Assembly: GCF_020985305.1 (NCBI RefSeq)
Contig: NZ_CP087588.1
Location: 2,096,501 to 2,160,500, forward strand
Source: Croceicoccus sp. Ery15
GTDB lineage: Bacteria > Pseudomonadota > Alphaproteobacteria > Sphingomonadales > Sphingomonadaceae
Direction: 5' to 3'
DNA: 64,000 bases
A program made the position numbers and the translations under genes. Positions within the stretch are counted from its first letter, which is position 1. The number at the start of each line of letters is the position of its first letter. Below the pieces are notes generated by a model. The model was given only the letters and a program-made list of their open reading frames with translations, was not told the DNA's origin and ran no database searches. Positions 9,640 through 17,709 of the stretch are shown here, one piece after another.

Positions 9640-10604
9640 CTGCCGAATCGCCCACCCCGCCCGACAGCGATCTTGCCGAGAGTAAGAAGCCGACGCGCAT
9701 CCTGCTGGTCACGGGCCTTCTGGGCGCAGGCAAGACCACTGCCTTGCGCGCGCTGGAGGATCTGGGCTGGGAACCGGTCGATAATTTCCCCGTCCGCCTG
9801 CTCCCCCGCCTCGTCTCGACCGCGCCCGGACCGGGCCATGATCGCAGCGCGAACGAAAACGACCCCCTTGCCATCGGCTTCGATTCGCGGACACGCGGTT
9901 TCGATCCGCAACGCGTGATCGCAGAAGTGGATGCGCTGGCGCGTCGTGACGACATTGCCGTTTCCACACTGTTCCTCGATTGCGGATCAGAGGAACTGGA
10001 GCGTCGCTATAACGAAACACGCCGCCGCCACCCGATGGCGGGGGACCGGCCGGTTGCAGCGGGCATCGCAGCGGAACGCGAAATGATGGCCCCTTTGCGT
10101 AACTGGGCCGATGTGGTGGTCAATACGACCAGTTTTTCGACCAATGACCTGGGCCGCACGATCCGCGAACTGTTCGCCCCCAGCGCGCCGCAAGGCATGA
10201 CGATTACCGTGTCCAGTTTCGGCTTTGCGCGCGGCATGCCGCCGCTGGCCGATCTGGTGTTCGACATGCGTTTCCTCGACAATCCGCACTGGGTGGAAGA
10301 TCTGCGCCCGTTGACGGGCCGCGACGCGCCGGTGGCCGACCATATCGCCGGCGATCCGGCATGGCAGGACAATTTCGCCCGCATCCGCGATCTCGTGCTC
10401 TCGCTGGTCCCGCTCTACGAAGCGCAGGGCAAGACCTATCTGCATATCGCCTTTGGCTGTACCGGCGGGAAGCACCGGTCGGTGTTCAGTGCGGAATCCA
10501 TGGCACAGGCCTTGCGCAAAACGGGACACAATCCCGGTGTGCTGCATCGCAACCTTGACACCGGTGCAAGTGATCTGGTCGAAGGCGGGACGCGTGCGCG
10601 GTAA
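9636..10604 (+). CDS. rapZ: RNase adapter protein RapZ (YvcJ family ATPase)
   Basis: A 322-residue P-loop NTPase. Walker A GLLGAGKTTALRAL lies near residue 29, and the region LGWEPVDNFPVRLLP corresponds to the conserved LGYECVDNLP. The C-terminal half carries DMRFLDNPHWVEDLRPLTG and the GCTGGKHRSV motif typical of RapZ. In enterobacteria RapZ guides RNase E to GlmZ and senses glucosamine-6-phosphate. In alphaproteobacteria the RNA partner is not established, but linkage to the PTS genes is conserved. Confidence 0.92.
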   Translation: MTAESPTPPDSDLAESKKPTRILLVTGLLGAGKTTALRALEDLGWEPVDNFPVRLLPRLVSTAPGPGHDRSANENDPLAIGFDSRTRGFDPQRVIAEVDALARRDDIAVSTLFLDCGSEELERRYNETRRRHPMAGDRPVAAGIAAEREMMAPLRNWADVVVNTTSFSTNDLGRTIRELFAPSAPQGMTITVSSFGFARGMPPLADLVFDMRFLDNPHWVEDLRPLTGRDAPVADHIAGDPAWQDNFARIRDLVLSLVPLYEAQGKTYLHIAFGCTGGKHRSVFSAESMAQALRKTGHNPGVLHRNLDTGASDLVEGGTRAR

Positions 10605-10724
10605 CGGATGTTTGCTAAATTCCGCTGCGCCATTGCAGTGATGCATTATGAAGCGCACGCCATAAAAGGGCGGCGTCAGTTTGGGTGAGGCCATAGTGAG
10701 CTTTGGCTGTTTAGAAGGACGGAC

Positions 10725-11129
10725 ATGATTGGCCTCATCCTGGTGACCCATGGTGACCTGGCGCAGGAATTTGTCGCTGCGATGGAACATGTGGTGGGCA
10801 AGCAGGACCGGATCGTTCCGGTCTGCATCGGCCCGAATGACGATATGGAAGCGCGTCGCAGCGAAATCGCCTCTGCCATTACAGAGGTGAATGACGGATC
10901 GGGCGTGATCGTGCTGACCGACCTGTTCGGCGGCACCCCGTCGAACCTTGCCATCTCGTTGCTGGAAACGGGCAAGGTAGAGGTGATCGCAGGCATCAAC
11001 CTGCCCATGCTGATCCGCCTTGCCGGTGCGCGTAACGACATGACCGTGACCGACGCGGTCGTCGCCGCGCGCGATGCGGGTCGCAATTACATTACCGTCG
11101 CCAGCGAATTTCTGGGTCAGGACGCATGA
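10725..11129 (+). CDS. PTS mannose-type IIA component (regulatory EIIA)
   Basis: A 134-residue EIIA-Man domain with the phospho-accepting His in the N-terminal ILVTHGDLAQEF (His about residue 9) and VIVLTDLFGGTPSNLA near residue 63. No sugar-transporting IIB/IIC genes lie nearby, so a regulatory phosphorelay is likely (the PTS-Ntr-like system of alphaproteobacteria with HprK). A 120-base gap separates it from rapZ, enough for its own promoter. It overlaps the HPr gene by four bases. Confidence 0.9.
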   Translation: MIGLILVTHGDLAQEFVAAMEHVVGKQDRIVPVCIGPNDDMEARRSEIASAITEVNDGSGVIVLTDLFGGTPSNLAISLLETGKVEVIAGINLPMLIRLAGARNDMTVTDAVVAARDAGRNYITVASEFLGQDA

Positions 11130-11446
11130 GCGATTCCGGCGCCCGCTTCGCACGAGAAGGAGATGCGCCGGATATGCTTTGCCGCAAAGTGATGATTTCC
11201 AACCGTCGCGGCCTGCATGCACGCGCCAGTGCCAAATTCGTCGGCGCTGTGGCCGAATTGCCGGCAGGCACCACGGTCCGTGTCGCACGCGAAGGTAACG
11301 AGGCGGCGGGCGGATCGATTCTGGGCCTGATGATGCTGGGCGCGGCCAAGGGCGACGAGATCGAGATCCGCACTTCGGGCGAGGCTGCGCAGCAGGCCAT
11401 GGACGTGCTGGTCGCACTGGTCGAAGGGCGTTTCGGCGAGGAATAA
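11126..11446 (+). CDS. HPr family phosphocarrier protein
   Basis: A 106-residue HPr with the active-site His in NRRGLHARASAKF (about residue 33) and the Ser region GGSILGLMMLGA that HprK would modify. An N-terminal extension of about 17 residues precedes the HPr fold; an internal ATG at 11174 would give a shorter form starting MLCRKVMI. It is coupled to the upstream EIIA gene. Enzyme I (ptsP) is not in the window. Confidence 0.9.
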   Translation: MSDSGARFAREGDAPDMLCRKVMISNRRGLHARASAKFVGAVAELPAGTTVRVAREGNEAAGGSILGLMMLGAAKGDEIEIRTSGEAAQQAMDVLVALVEGRFGEE

Positions 11447-11488
11447 GGGCGCCCGCCCTTTGCAGCCGGCAATGAAGCAGTCCAATCG

Positions 11489-12286
11489 ATGAAGACCATC
11501 AGCGGCCTTTCCAATCCCACCGTCAAATATCTCCGCTCCCTGCGCGATAAAAAGCACCGGCGGCGCGAAGGCGTGTTTCTGGCCGAGGGGCTGCGCCTGT
11601 TGACCGATGCGCGCGAAAGCGGGCGCGTGCCGCACATGCTGGCCATGGCAGAGGGGCGCGATCCGCATCCCTTGCTCGACGCGCTGATCGCGGCGGTCGA
11701 GGAGGCCGACGGCGAGGTGCTGGCCATGTCGGAGGCCGCGCTGGCGAAGATCACCGGCAAGGATAATCCGCAGGCCGTCTGCGGCGTTTTCGCCGAGTTC
11801 GACACTTCGCTCGACCGGCTGGACCGCAATGCCGCGCCGATCTTTCTGGCCGCGCAGGCCCTGCGCGATCCGGGCAATCTGGGCACCATGCTGCGCACGG
11901 CCGATGCGGTCGGCGCGGGCGGACTGGTGCTGATCGACGACTGCGCCGATCCGTTTTCGGTGGAGGCCGTGCGCGCCAGCATGGGCGCGATCTTTACAGT
12001 CCCGCTCGCCATGGCCCGCTGGGAAGAGTTTCTGCCATGGCTGCGCGGCGGATCGGGCGGACAGCTGGTGGCGGCATCCTTGCGCGATGCGGTCAACTAT
12101 CGCGGCGCGCCCTATGCCGCGCCCTGTTTCCTGCTGGTCGGCAACGAATCGCGCGGCCTGCCCGAAGAGTACGAGATGGCGTGCGATTTGCGCGTTACCA
12201 TCCCGATGCTGGGGCGCGCCGACAGCCTGAATGCCGCCATCGCGGGGGCCGTGCTCGCCTATGAAGCGCTGGCCAGCCTTCGGTAA
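11489..12286 (+). CDS. TrmH/SpoU family RNA 2'-O-methyltransferase
   Basis: A 265-residue SPOUT methyltransferase. The N-terminal substrate-binding part contains NPTVKYLRSLRDKKHRRREG, typical of RlmB/TsnR-like enzymes. The knot motifs are RDPGNLGTMLRTADAVGAGG, LLVGNESRGLPEE and IPMLGRADSLNAAIAGAVLAYE. It would methylate a ribose 2'-OH in rRNA or tRNA using S-adenosylmethionine. The specific target cannot be told from the sequence. Confidence 0.9.
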   Translation: MKTISGLSNPTVKYLRSLRDKKHRRREGVFLAEGLRLLTDARESGRVPHMLAMAEGRDPHPLLDALIAAVEEADGEVLAMSEAALAKITGKDNPQAVCGVFAEFDTSLDRLDRNAAPIFLAAQALRDPGNLGTMLRTADAVGAGGLVLIDDCADPFSVEAVRASMGAIFTVPLAMARWEEFLPWLRGGSGGQLVAASLRDAVNYRGAPYAAPCFLLVGNESRGLPEEYEMACDLRVTIPMLGRADSLNAAIAGAVLAYEALASLR

Positions 12287-12293
12287 TATATGA

Positions 12294-12322
12294 GGCGCCG
12301 GACGGACCTCCCATCCGGCGCC
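12294..12322. terminator. Bidirectional terminator hairpin
   Basis: GGCGCCGGA and TCCGGCGCC form a perfect nine-pair stem with an 11-base loop between the convergent SpoU methyltransferase and lipoprotein genes. There is no T-tract. Confidence 0.6.
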
Positions 12323-12328
12323 CCGAAA

Positions 12329-13060
12329 TCAGTCGCCGGTCAGAAAGGCCGTGACCTTCCAGCCATCGTCGCCCCGATTGGCAAGGATGCGATAGGAACT
12401 GACCGGACGCAGGCTTTCCTCCGCGACGAAGCCGCTGGTCGCACCGTCAAGCGTGCTCACCTCGATAAATTCGGAATCGGCAGCAGGCCCATCGCCCGCC
12501 AGCTTCACCAGATCCCAGCCGATGGTGCCCGTGCTGTCCGATTCGGCATCGGCAGAGGCAAGCACCGGCGCGTCGTTCGCGGTGACGAGATAGGTCGAAA
12601 GACCGTCGGTCCCATCGGGCAGGCTTGCGAAAATCCACGGCATGGTCGCCGCCGTATCGCCCTGCGCGGCACAGCCCAGCGCGATCGCATCGCCCATTTC
12701 GCCCCACAATTCGGGATCGTCGGCCAGACGCTTCTTCAGCTCGTCCACGCCCGCACCGCCGCCAAAGTCCAGCTTGATCGCCGGATCGGCCAGTGCGGCA
12801 AGGCTGTCGACATTCTGGAAGGTGATCGCACGGCGCAACTGGCCGCGGAAACTGTCAAAGCCGTAAAGCGCGCCGCAATCGTCCTTGGGCGCGAACGGCC
12901 CCTCGGCATTGGTGACGGCATCGGCCAGTGTGGGCGCTTCCTCGACCGGCGCGACCGCTTCGGTCACGGGGGCTTCGTCGGCAGGGCTGTCGCCGCAAGC
13001 GGCCAGCAGCAGCGAAAGGGCGCACAGGCCAGCCATCTGGCCGGTAATCGAATATTTCAT
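12329..13060 (-). CDS. Lipoprotein with C-terminal SH3-like domain
   Basis: A 243-residue protein. The N-terminus MKYSITGQMAGLCALSLLLAACGDS is a lipoprotein signal with lipobox LAAC, so it should be lipid-anchored in the envelope. Residues 25-45 are acidic and Pro/Ala-rich. The C-terminus (from IGWDLVKLAGDG to GWKVTAFLTGD, with SGFVAEESLRPVSSYR) looks like a bacterial SH3 fold. The ATG at 13060 is chosen because it alone gives a signal peptide, although no Shine-Dalgarno is visible. The role is unknown. Confidence 0.75.
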   Translation of the reverse strand: MKYSITGQMAGLCALSLLLAACGDSPADEAPVTEAVAPVEEAPTLADAVTNAEGPFAPKDDCGALYGFDSFRGQLRRAITFQNVDSLAALADPAIKLDFGGGAGVDELKKRLADDPELWGEMGDAIALGCAAQGDTAATMPWIFASLPDGTDGLSTYLVTANDAPVLASADAESDSTGTIGWDLVKLAGDGPAADSEFIEVSTLDGATSGFVAEESLRPVSSYRILANRGDDGWKVTAFLTGD

Positions 13061-13085
13061 GGGGAGGATTGGTCCGTAAGTCGTT

Positions 13086-14519
13086 TCAGCTCTCATGCGG
13101 AGGCTGCGGCATTGCAGCATTCTCTGCCTGAGACAAGACAGGCACATCGCTGTGACCGTAACGCGGAGAACTCTCGACCTGCGGCACATCTTCGATCTCG
13201 CGCTTGCCGATTTCGATATGCTTATCCTTCAACCGCCGACCCGCCGACAGCACATTACGCTCGAACGAACCGACGAACTTGTTGTAATTGTTGACTGCTG
13301 TCTCAAGCCCGGACCCGACGCGCTTCATATGCTCGGCCGCGACGGCTAGCCTGTCATACAGCTCACCGCCCATCCGGCCGATCTCCTGCGCCTCTTTCGC
13401 AAGCCCGTCCTGACGCCAGACCTGTGCGACGGTCCGTGCAATAGCCACGAGGTTCGTCGGCGTCGCCAGCAGCACACCTTTTGCAAATGCAAAGTCCCAA
13501 AGGGTCGGATCGGCTTCCAACGCGGCGGCGACGAAATGCTCTCCGGGTACGAACATCACGACGTAATCGGGCGCTTCCTCGAACTGGCTTTGGTACGATT
13601 TTGCGCCCAATTGCTGCACATGGGTGCGCATGGATGCCGCATGTTGCGCCAAAGCCGTGTCGCGCGCGTCGTCATTATCCGCCTCGAACGCAGCCTGATA
13701 GGCGTTCAGCGACACCTTGGCATCGATCACCAGCATTTTCTGCCCCGGAATGCGGACGATGGCATCGGGGCGCAGCCGTCCGTCTTCGGTATCGATCGAA
13801 TGTTCGAGGTGAAAATCGGTATGTTCGGCAAGGCCGCAATGTTCGAGCACATTCTTCAATTGCTGCTCACCCCATCGGCCGCGCGCCTTGGGCGCGTTGC
13901 GCAGCGAATTGCCCAGCCGCGCCGCTTCGCGCCGCACGTCTTCCTGCCCCTTGCGCATCCCTTCGATCAGGCCGGACAGCTGGCCGAACGCATCGACGCG
14001 CTTCGCCTCAAGCTCTTCGACCTGCTTGCGATAGGTGTCGAGCCGTTCGCCCACCGGCGACAGCAGCGCGCGGATCTTTTCGGCATTGGCCTTCTCGCTC
14101 GCCTCGAACCGCTCGTTCGCGCGTTCGAGGAAACGGGCCTGCGCGCCTTCGAGCGCCTTGTTGCCCAGCGCCTCGAACTCCTTGCCCAACGCCTCGCGCG
14201 CTTCGACCAGCAGCTTCTCGCGCTCGGCAAGATTGTGCCGGTCACGCGCAGCCTCGGCGATTTTCACGCGCAGCCCGTCAGCTTCCTGCCGCGCCGCACG
14301 AAGATCGGCGTCGAGCGCGGCCGCACGCTCGGCCCGCTCGCTCATCGTCGCAAGCTCGGCAATGGCGCTGCGGAATTTCTCGTCCAGCGCCTTCGCCTCT
14401 GCGTCCCGTTCCGCATGACGCGCGCGCCAGTCGGCAACGGGCCGCGATCCGAAGAACCAGCCCAGCGCTGTACCCAGCACCAGCGCGACGAAAGCAACAA
14501 TAAAAGCAAGCATGTCCAT
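13086..14519 (-). CDS. rmuC: DNA recombination protein RmuC
   Basis: A 477-residue protein. An N-terminal membrane helix (FIVAFVALVLGTALGWFFG) is followed by a long Ala/Glu/Arg-rich coiled coil (about residues 30-190). The RmuC catalytic-like domain comes next, with GRWGEQQLKNVLEHCGL, LRPDAIVRIPGQKMLVIDAKVSLNAY and DYVVMFVPGEHFVAAAL. In E. coli RmuC limits DNA inversions; the domain belongs to the restriction-endonuclease fold. It starts about 220 bases from the end of def and runs the same way. Confidence 0.93.
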   Translation of the reverse strand: MDMLAFIVAFVALVLGTALGWFFGSRPVADWRARHAERDAEAKALDEKFRSAIAELATMSERAERAAALDADLRAARQEADGLRVKIAEAARDRHNLAEREKLLVEAREALGKEFEALGNKALEGAQARFLERANERFEASEKANAEKIRALLSPVGERLDTYRKQVEELEAKRVDAFGQLSGLIEGMRKGQEDVRREAARLGNSLRNAPKARGRWGEQQLKNVLEHCGLAEHTDFHLEHSIDTEDGRLRPDAIVRIPGQKMLVIDAKVSLNAYQAAFEADNDDARDTALAQHAASMRTHVQQLGAKSYQSQFEEAPDYVVMFVPGEHFVAAALEADPTLWDFAFAKGVLLATPTNLVAIARTVAQVWRQDGLAKEAQEIGRMGGELYDRLAVAAEHMKRVGSGLETAVNNYNKFVGSFERNVLSAGRRLKDKHIEIGKREIEDVPQVESSPRYGHSDVPVLSQAENAAMPQPPHES

Positions 14520-14700
14520 GCGCGGAACATAGCCTGAACACCAACGTATTCAAGCGCAACAAGCCCCGAACCGGACCTTGTCCCCCGCTATCGAAAGATC
14601 AATTCGCAGCGCGAAGTGACATCCGTAAGGACATCAACTCGGGGCGCGAAGCGATACCCGCAAGGCCGACTGCGCGCCCGAGCTTATGCGAGGAAGGCAA

Positions 14701-14718
14701 GGGGCGCGGATGCGCCCC
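14701..14718 (-). terminator. Possible terminator after def
   Basis: GGGGCGC-GGAT-GCGCCCC is a perfect seven-pair stem with a four-base loop downstream of the def stop on the minus strand, followed by TTGCCTTCC. It is a weak candidate without a real T-tract. Confidence 0.4.
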
Positions 14719-14744
14719 GCCCGCCGTTTGAGGGCCCAAGAAAA

Positions 14745-15311
14745 TCACGCCGCGGCGCGCAGTTTCTGCAGCTTCTTCATCGCCATGTTCCGCTTCAGAC
14801 GCGAGAGGTGGTCGATGAATACGATACCGTTCAGATGATCCATCTCGTGCTGGATGCACACGGCCATCAGCCCGTCCATATCCTCTTCATGGGTCTTGCC
14901 CTCAAGATCCTGCCAGCGCACGCGGCAGGTGGCGGGGCGGTCGACCTCGGCAAAGATTTCAGGGACGGAGAGGCAGCCTTCCTGATAGACTTTCAGCTCT
15001 TCCGACGGGTCGAGAATCTCGGGATTGATGAAAACCCGCGGTTCCTTTTTCGTCGGCTGGTGCGTGTGCTCGTGCCCGCCGTGATTGCACGTCTCGGGCT
15101 CCGCATCGGGGTCGTCGGGCTGCAGATCGATCACCAGAACGCGCAGCGGCACGCCCACCTGTATCGCCGCAAGGCCGATGCCCGGGGCGTCATACATCGT
15201 TTCGAACATGTCCTCGACAAGCGTCTTCAACTCGTCGTCGAACTTTTCAACGGGGTCCGACACGCGCTTCAGCAGCGGGTTCGGCACTTCAATAATTTCG
15301 CGGATAGCCAT
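14745..15311 (-). CDS. def: Peptide deformylase
   Basis: A 188-residue Fe/Zn hydrolase that removes the N-formyl group from nascent proteins. All three motifs are present: GIGLAAIQVG (residues about 45-54), EGCLSVP and HEMDHLNGIVFIDHL. Between motifs 1 and 2 there is an extra stretch with CNHGGHEHTHQ, a Cys/His-rich insertion absent from E. coli Def. It is divergent from nothing close: recR lies upstream on the same strand. Confidence 0.95.
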   Translation of the reverse strand: MAIREIIEVPNPLLKRVSDPVEKFDDELKTLVEDMFETMYDAPGIGLAAIQVGVPLRVLVIDLQPDDPDAEPETCNHGGHEHTHQPTKKEPRVFINPEILDPSEELKVYQEGCLSVPEIFAEVDRPATCRVRWQDLEGKTHEEDMDGLMAVCIQHEMDHLNGIVFIDHLSRLKRNMAMKKLQKLRAAA

Positions 15312-15367
15312 CGCCCCTATTTAGGGGGCGCAGCCGGTTCCGGCAATGATTCGTGAAATGCCGCCCG

Positions 15368-15979
15368 TCACCCCACCGGACGACGCGCGCGCAGGGCCTG
15401 TGCCAGCGTGCCTTCGTCCAGATAATCCAGCTCTCCCCCCACGGGCAGGCCATGGGCGAGCTGGGTGATACGGACGGGCCTGTCTTCCAGCCGTTCGGCA
15501 ATGTAATGGGCGGTCGTCTGCCCTTCCAGCGTAGCGTTCATGGCCAGCACCACCTCTTCGATACCGCCGCCATCGTCGTCCCGCGCATCCAGCCGCGCCA
15601 GCAATGTGCCGATGGCCAGATCCTCGGGCCCCACGCCGTCCAAGGCCGACAGCCTGCCGCCCAGCACGTGATAGCGTCCGGGAAACAGCTTCGACCGGTC
15701 GAGCGCCCACAGATCTGACACTTCCTCCACCACGCACAGCGAACGCGCGTCGCGGCGCGGGTCGGCGCAGATGCCGCAGGGGTTCTTCGTGTCGACATTG
15801 CCGCAGATGTCGCATTCGACCAGCAGTTCCTGCACCGTGGCCAGCGCATCCAGCAAGCGCGGCAGATCCGATTCGCGGCGCTTTACCAGCCATAGCACTG
15901 CGCGCCGGGCGGAACGGGGACCAAGTCCGGGAAGACGCGCCAATGCGCCCGCCAATGCGTCGATCTCTTGCGATGCCAT
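15368..15979 (-). CDS. recR: Recombination protein RecR
   Basis: A 203-residue protein of the RecFOR pathway. It has the N-terminal helix-hairpin-helix region ([19 protein letters not shown]), a C4 zinc finger ([16 protein letters not shown], about residues 61-76), a Toprim domain ([16 protein letters not shown]) and the C-terminal [30 protein letters not shown]. It helps load RecA at gaps. It is divergent from fmt with about 47 bases between starts. Confidence 0.96.
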   Translation of the reverse strand: MASQEIDALAGALARLPGLGPRSARRAVLWLVKRRESDLPRLLDALATVQELLVECDICGNVDTKNPCGICADPRRDARSLCVVEEVSDLWALDRSKLFPGRYHVLGGRLSALDGVGPEDLAIGTLLARLDARDDDGGGIEEVVLAMNATLEGQTTAHYIAERLEDRPVRITQLAHGLPVGGELDYLDEGTLAQALRARRPVG

Positions 15980-16026
15980 ATCGGGACAGATAGGGACTGC
16001 CGCTCTTTCCGGAAAGCCGTAAGTCT

Positions 16027-16932
16027 ATGCGCATTATTTTCATGGGGACGCCCGATTTCGCCGTGCCGGTGCTGGAAGCGCTGATCGACGCGGGGCACGA
16101 TGTCGTCTGCGCCTATTCCCAGCCGCCCCGCCCCGCCGGTCGCGGCAAGAAACTGCAACCAACGCCCGTCCACCTTGCGGCAGAGGCGCACGGGATAGAG
16201 GTGCGCACGCCCGTCTCGCTGAAACCGCAAGAGGAAAAGGATGCCTTTGCCGCGCTGGAAGCCGATGTGGCGGTGGTGGCGGCCTATGGGCTGTTGCTGC
16301 CCGTCGCCGTACTGGAAGCACCCGGGCACGGATGCCTGAACGTCCACGCCTCGATCCTGCCGCGATGGCGCGGGGCGGCACCGATCCAGCGCGCGATACT
16401 GGCAGGCGACCTGACGACGGGGGTGACCATCATGCAGATGGAAAAGGGGCTGGATACCGGCCCGATGATCGCCACGCGCACCACGCGGATAGAGGACAAG
16501 ACCGCGGGCGAGCTGACCGACGAGCTGTCGGTTATCGGCGCGCGGCTGATGGTCGAGGTGCTGGCCGACCTGCCCCGCCGGACCGCCACGCCCCAGCCCG
16601 CGCTGGGCGCGACCCATGCCGCCAAGATCGACAAGGCCGAGGCGCGGCTGGATTTCACCCATGACGCGGCCCTGCTGGAACGCCAGATCCGCGCATTCGC
16701 CCCTCGCCCCGGCGCGTTTTTCGAGCTTGAGGGCGAACGTATCCGCGTGCTGGCTGCCGAAGTGATCGGACGCGAAGGGGTAGCGGGCACGACATTGGAC
16801 GACGAGCTGACCATTGCATGCGGCTTCAGCGCGCTGCGCCCCACCATCGTGCAGCGCGCGGGCAAGCCGGCGATGGAAACCGCCGCCATGCTGCGCGGCA
16901 AATCGATACCGGCGGGCACCGAAATACGGTGA
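16027..16932 (+). CDS. fmt: Methionyl-tRNA formyltransferase
   Basis: A 301-residue enzyme that formylates initiator Met-tRNA. Motifs include [20 protein letters not shown] at the N-terminus, the [20 protein letters not shown] loop, and the catalytic [20 protein letters not shown] with Asn/His. The C-terminal OB-fold domain begins near residue 205. The stop overlaps the GTG start of truA. Confidence 0.97.
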   Translation: MRIIFMGTPDFAVPVLEALIDAGHDVVCAYSQPPRPAGRGKKLQPTPVHLAAEAHGIEVRTPVSLKPQEEKDAFAALEADVAVVAAYGLLLPVAVLEAPGHGCLNVHASILPRWRGAAPIQRAILAGDLTTGVTIMQMEKGLDTGPMIATRTTRIEDKTAGELTDELSVIGARLMVEVLADLPRRTATPQPALGATHAAKIDKAEARLDFTHDAALLERQIRAFAPRPGAFFELEGERIRVLAAEVIGREGVAGTTLDDELTIACGFSALRPTIVQRAGKPAMETAAMLRGKSIPAGTEIR

Positions 16933-17681
16933 GCCGCTACGCCCTTACGATCGAATATGACGGCAGCGCTTTTTTTGGCCTGCAACGGCAGGCCGATGGC
17001 CCGTCGGTGCAACAGGCGGTCGAGGAAGCCGCGCTTGCCATCACGGGTGAGGATGTGCGTATGCATGCGGCAGGGCGCACCGACACAGGCGTCCATGCGG
17101 TGGCGATGCGCGCCCATATCGACATAGCCAAGGATTTCGCCCCCTTTCGCCTGATGGAGGGGATGAACGCCAAACTACGCCCCGATCCCGTCGCCATCAC
17201 CGCGTGCGAGAAAGTGGACGACGAATGGCATGCTCGCTTTTCCTGCACGGGGCGGCGCTATCTTTATCGCATCATCAACCGCCGCGCGCCGCTTGCACTG
17301 ATGAAGGACCGCGCATGGCAAGTGCCGCAGGAACTGGACGCCGCCGCCATGCACCGCGCCGCACAGCATCTGGTGGGGCTGCATGATTTCACCACGTTCC
17401 GTTCGGCCCATTGCCAGTCCGCCAGTCCGGTCAAAACGCTCGACCGGCTGGACGTAGAGGTAGTGGCAGGACCGTGGGGCGCGGAAATCGCGATCCACGC
17501 TGCGGCGCGCAGCTTTCTCCACCATCAGGTGCGGTCGATGGTCGGTTGTCTTGCGCTGGTCGGCATGGGGCGGTGGAGCGAACAGGACATGGCCGACGCA
17601 CTTGCCGCGAAAAGCCGCGCCGCACTGGGGTTCAATGCGCCGCCGCAGGGGCTGTATTTCATGGAAGCACTATACCCGTAA
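16929..17681 (+). CDS. truA: tRNA pseudouridine(38-40) synthase TruA
   Basis: A 250-residue synthase. The catalytic Asp is in [14 protein letters not shown] near residue 54; [11 protein letters not shown] and [13 protein letters not shown] are family signatures. The GTG at 16929 ([12 protein letters not shown]) overlaps the fmt stop by four bases and gives the usual N-terminus. An upstream in-frame start inside fmt is rejected. Confidence 0.96.
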   Translation: MSRYALTIEYDGSAFFGLQRQADGPSVQQAVEEAALAITGEDVRMHAAGRTDTGVHAVAMRAHIDIAKDFAPFRLMEGMNAKLRPDPVAITACEKVDDEWHARFSCTGRRYLYRIINRRAPLALMKDRAWQVPQELDAAAMHRAAQHLVGLHDFTTFRSAHCQSASPVKTLDRLDVEVVAGPWGAEIAIHAAARSFLHHQVRSMVGCLALVGMGRWSEQDMADALAAKSRAALGFNAPPQGLYFMEALYP

Positions 17682-17709
17682 CGCGCGGGCAGCTTAGCAA
17701 GTCTGCAGG

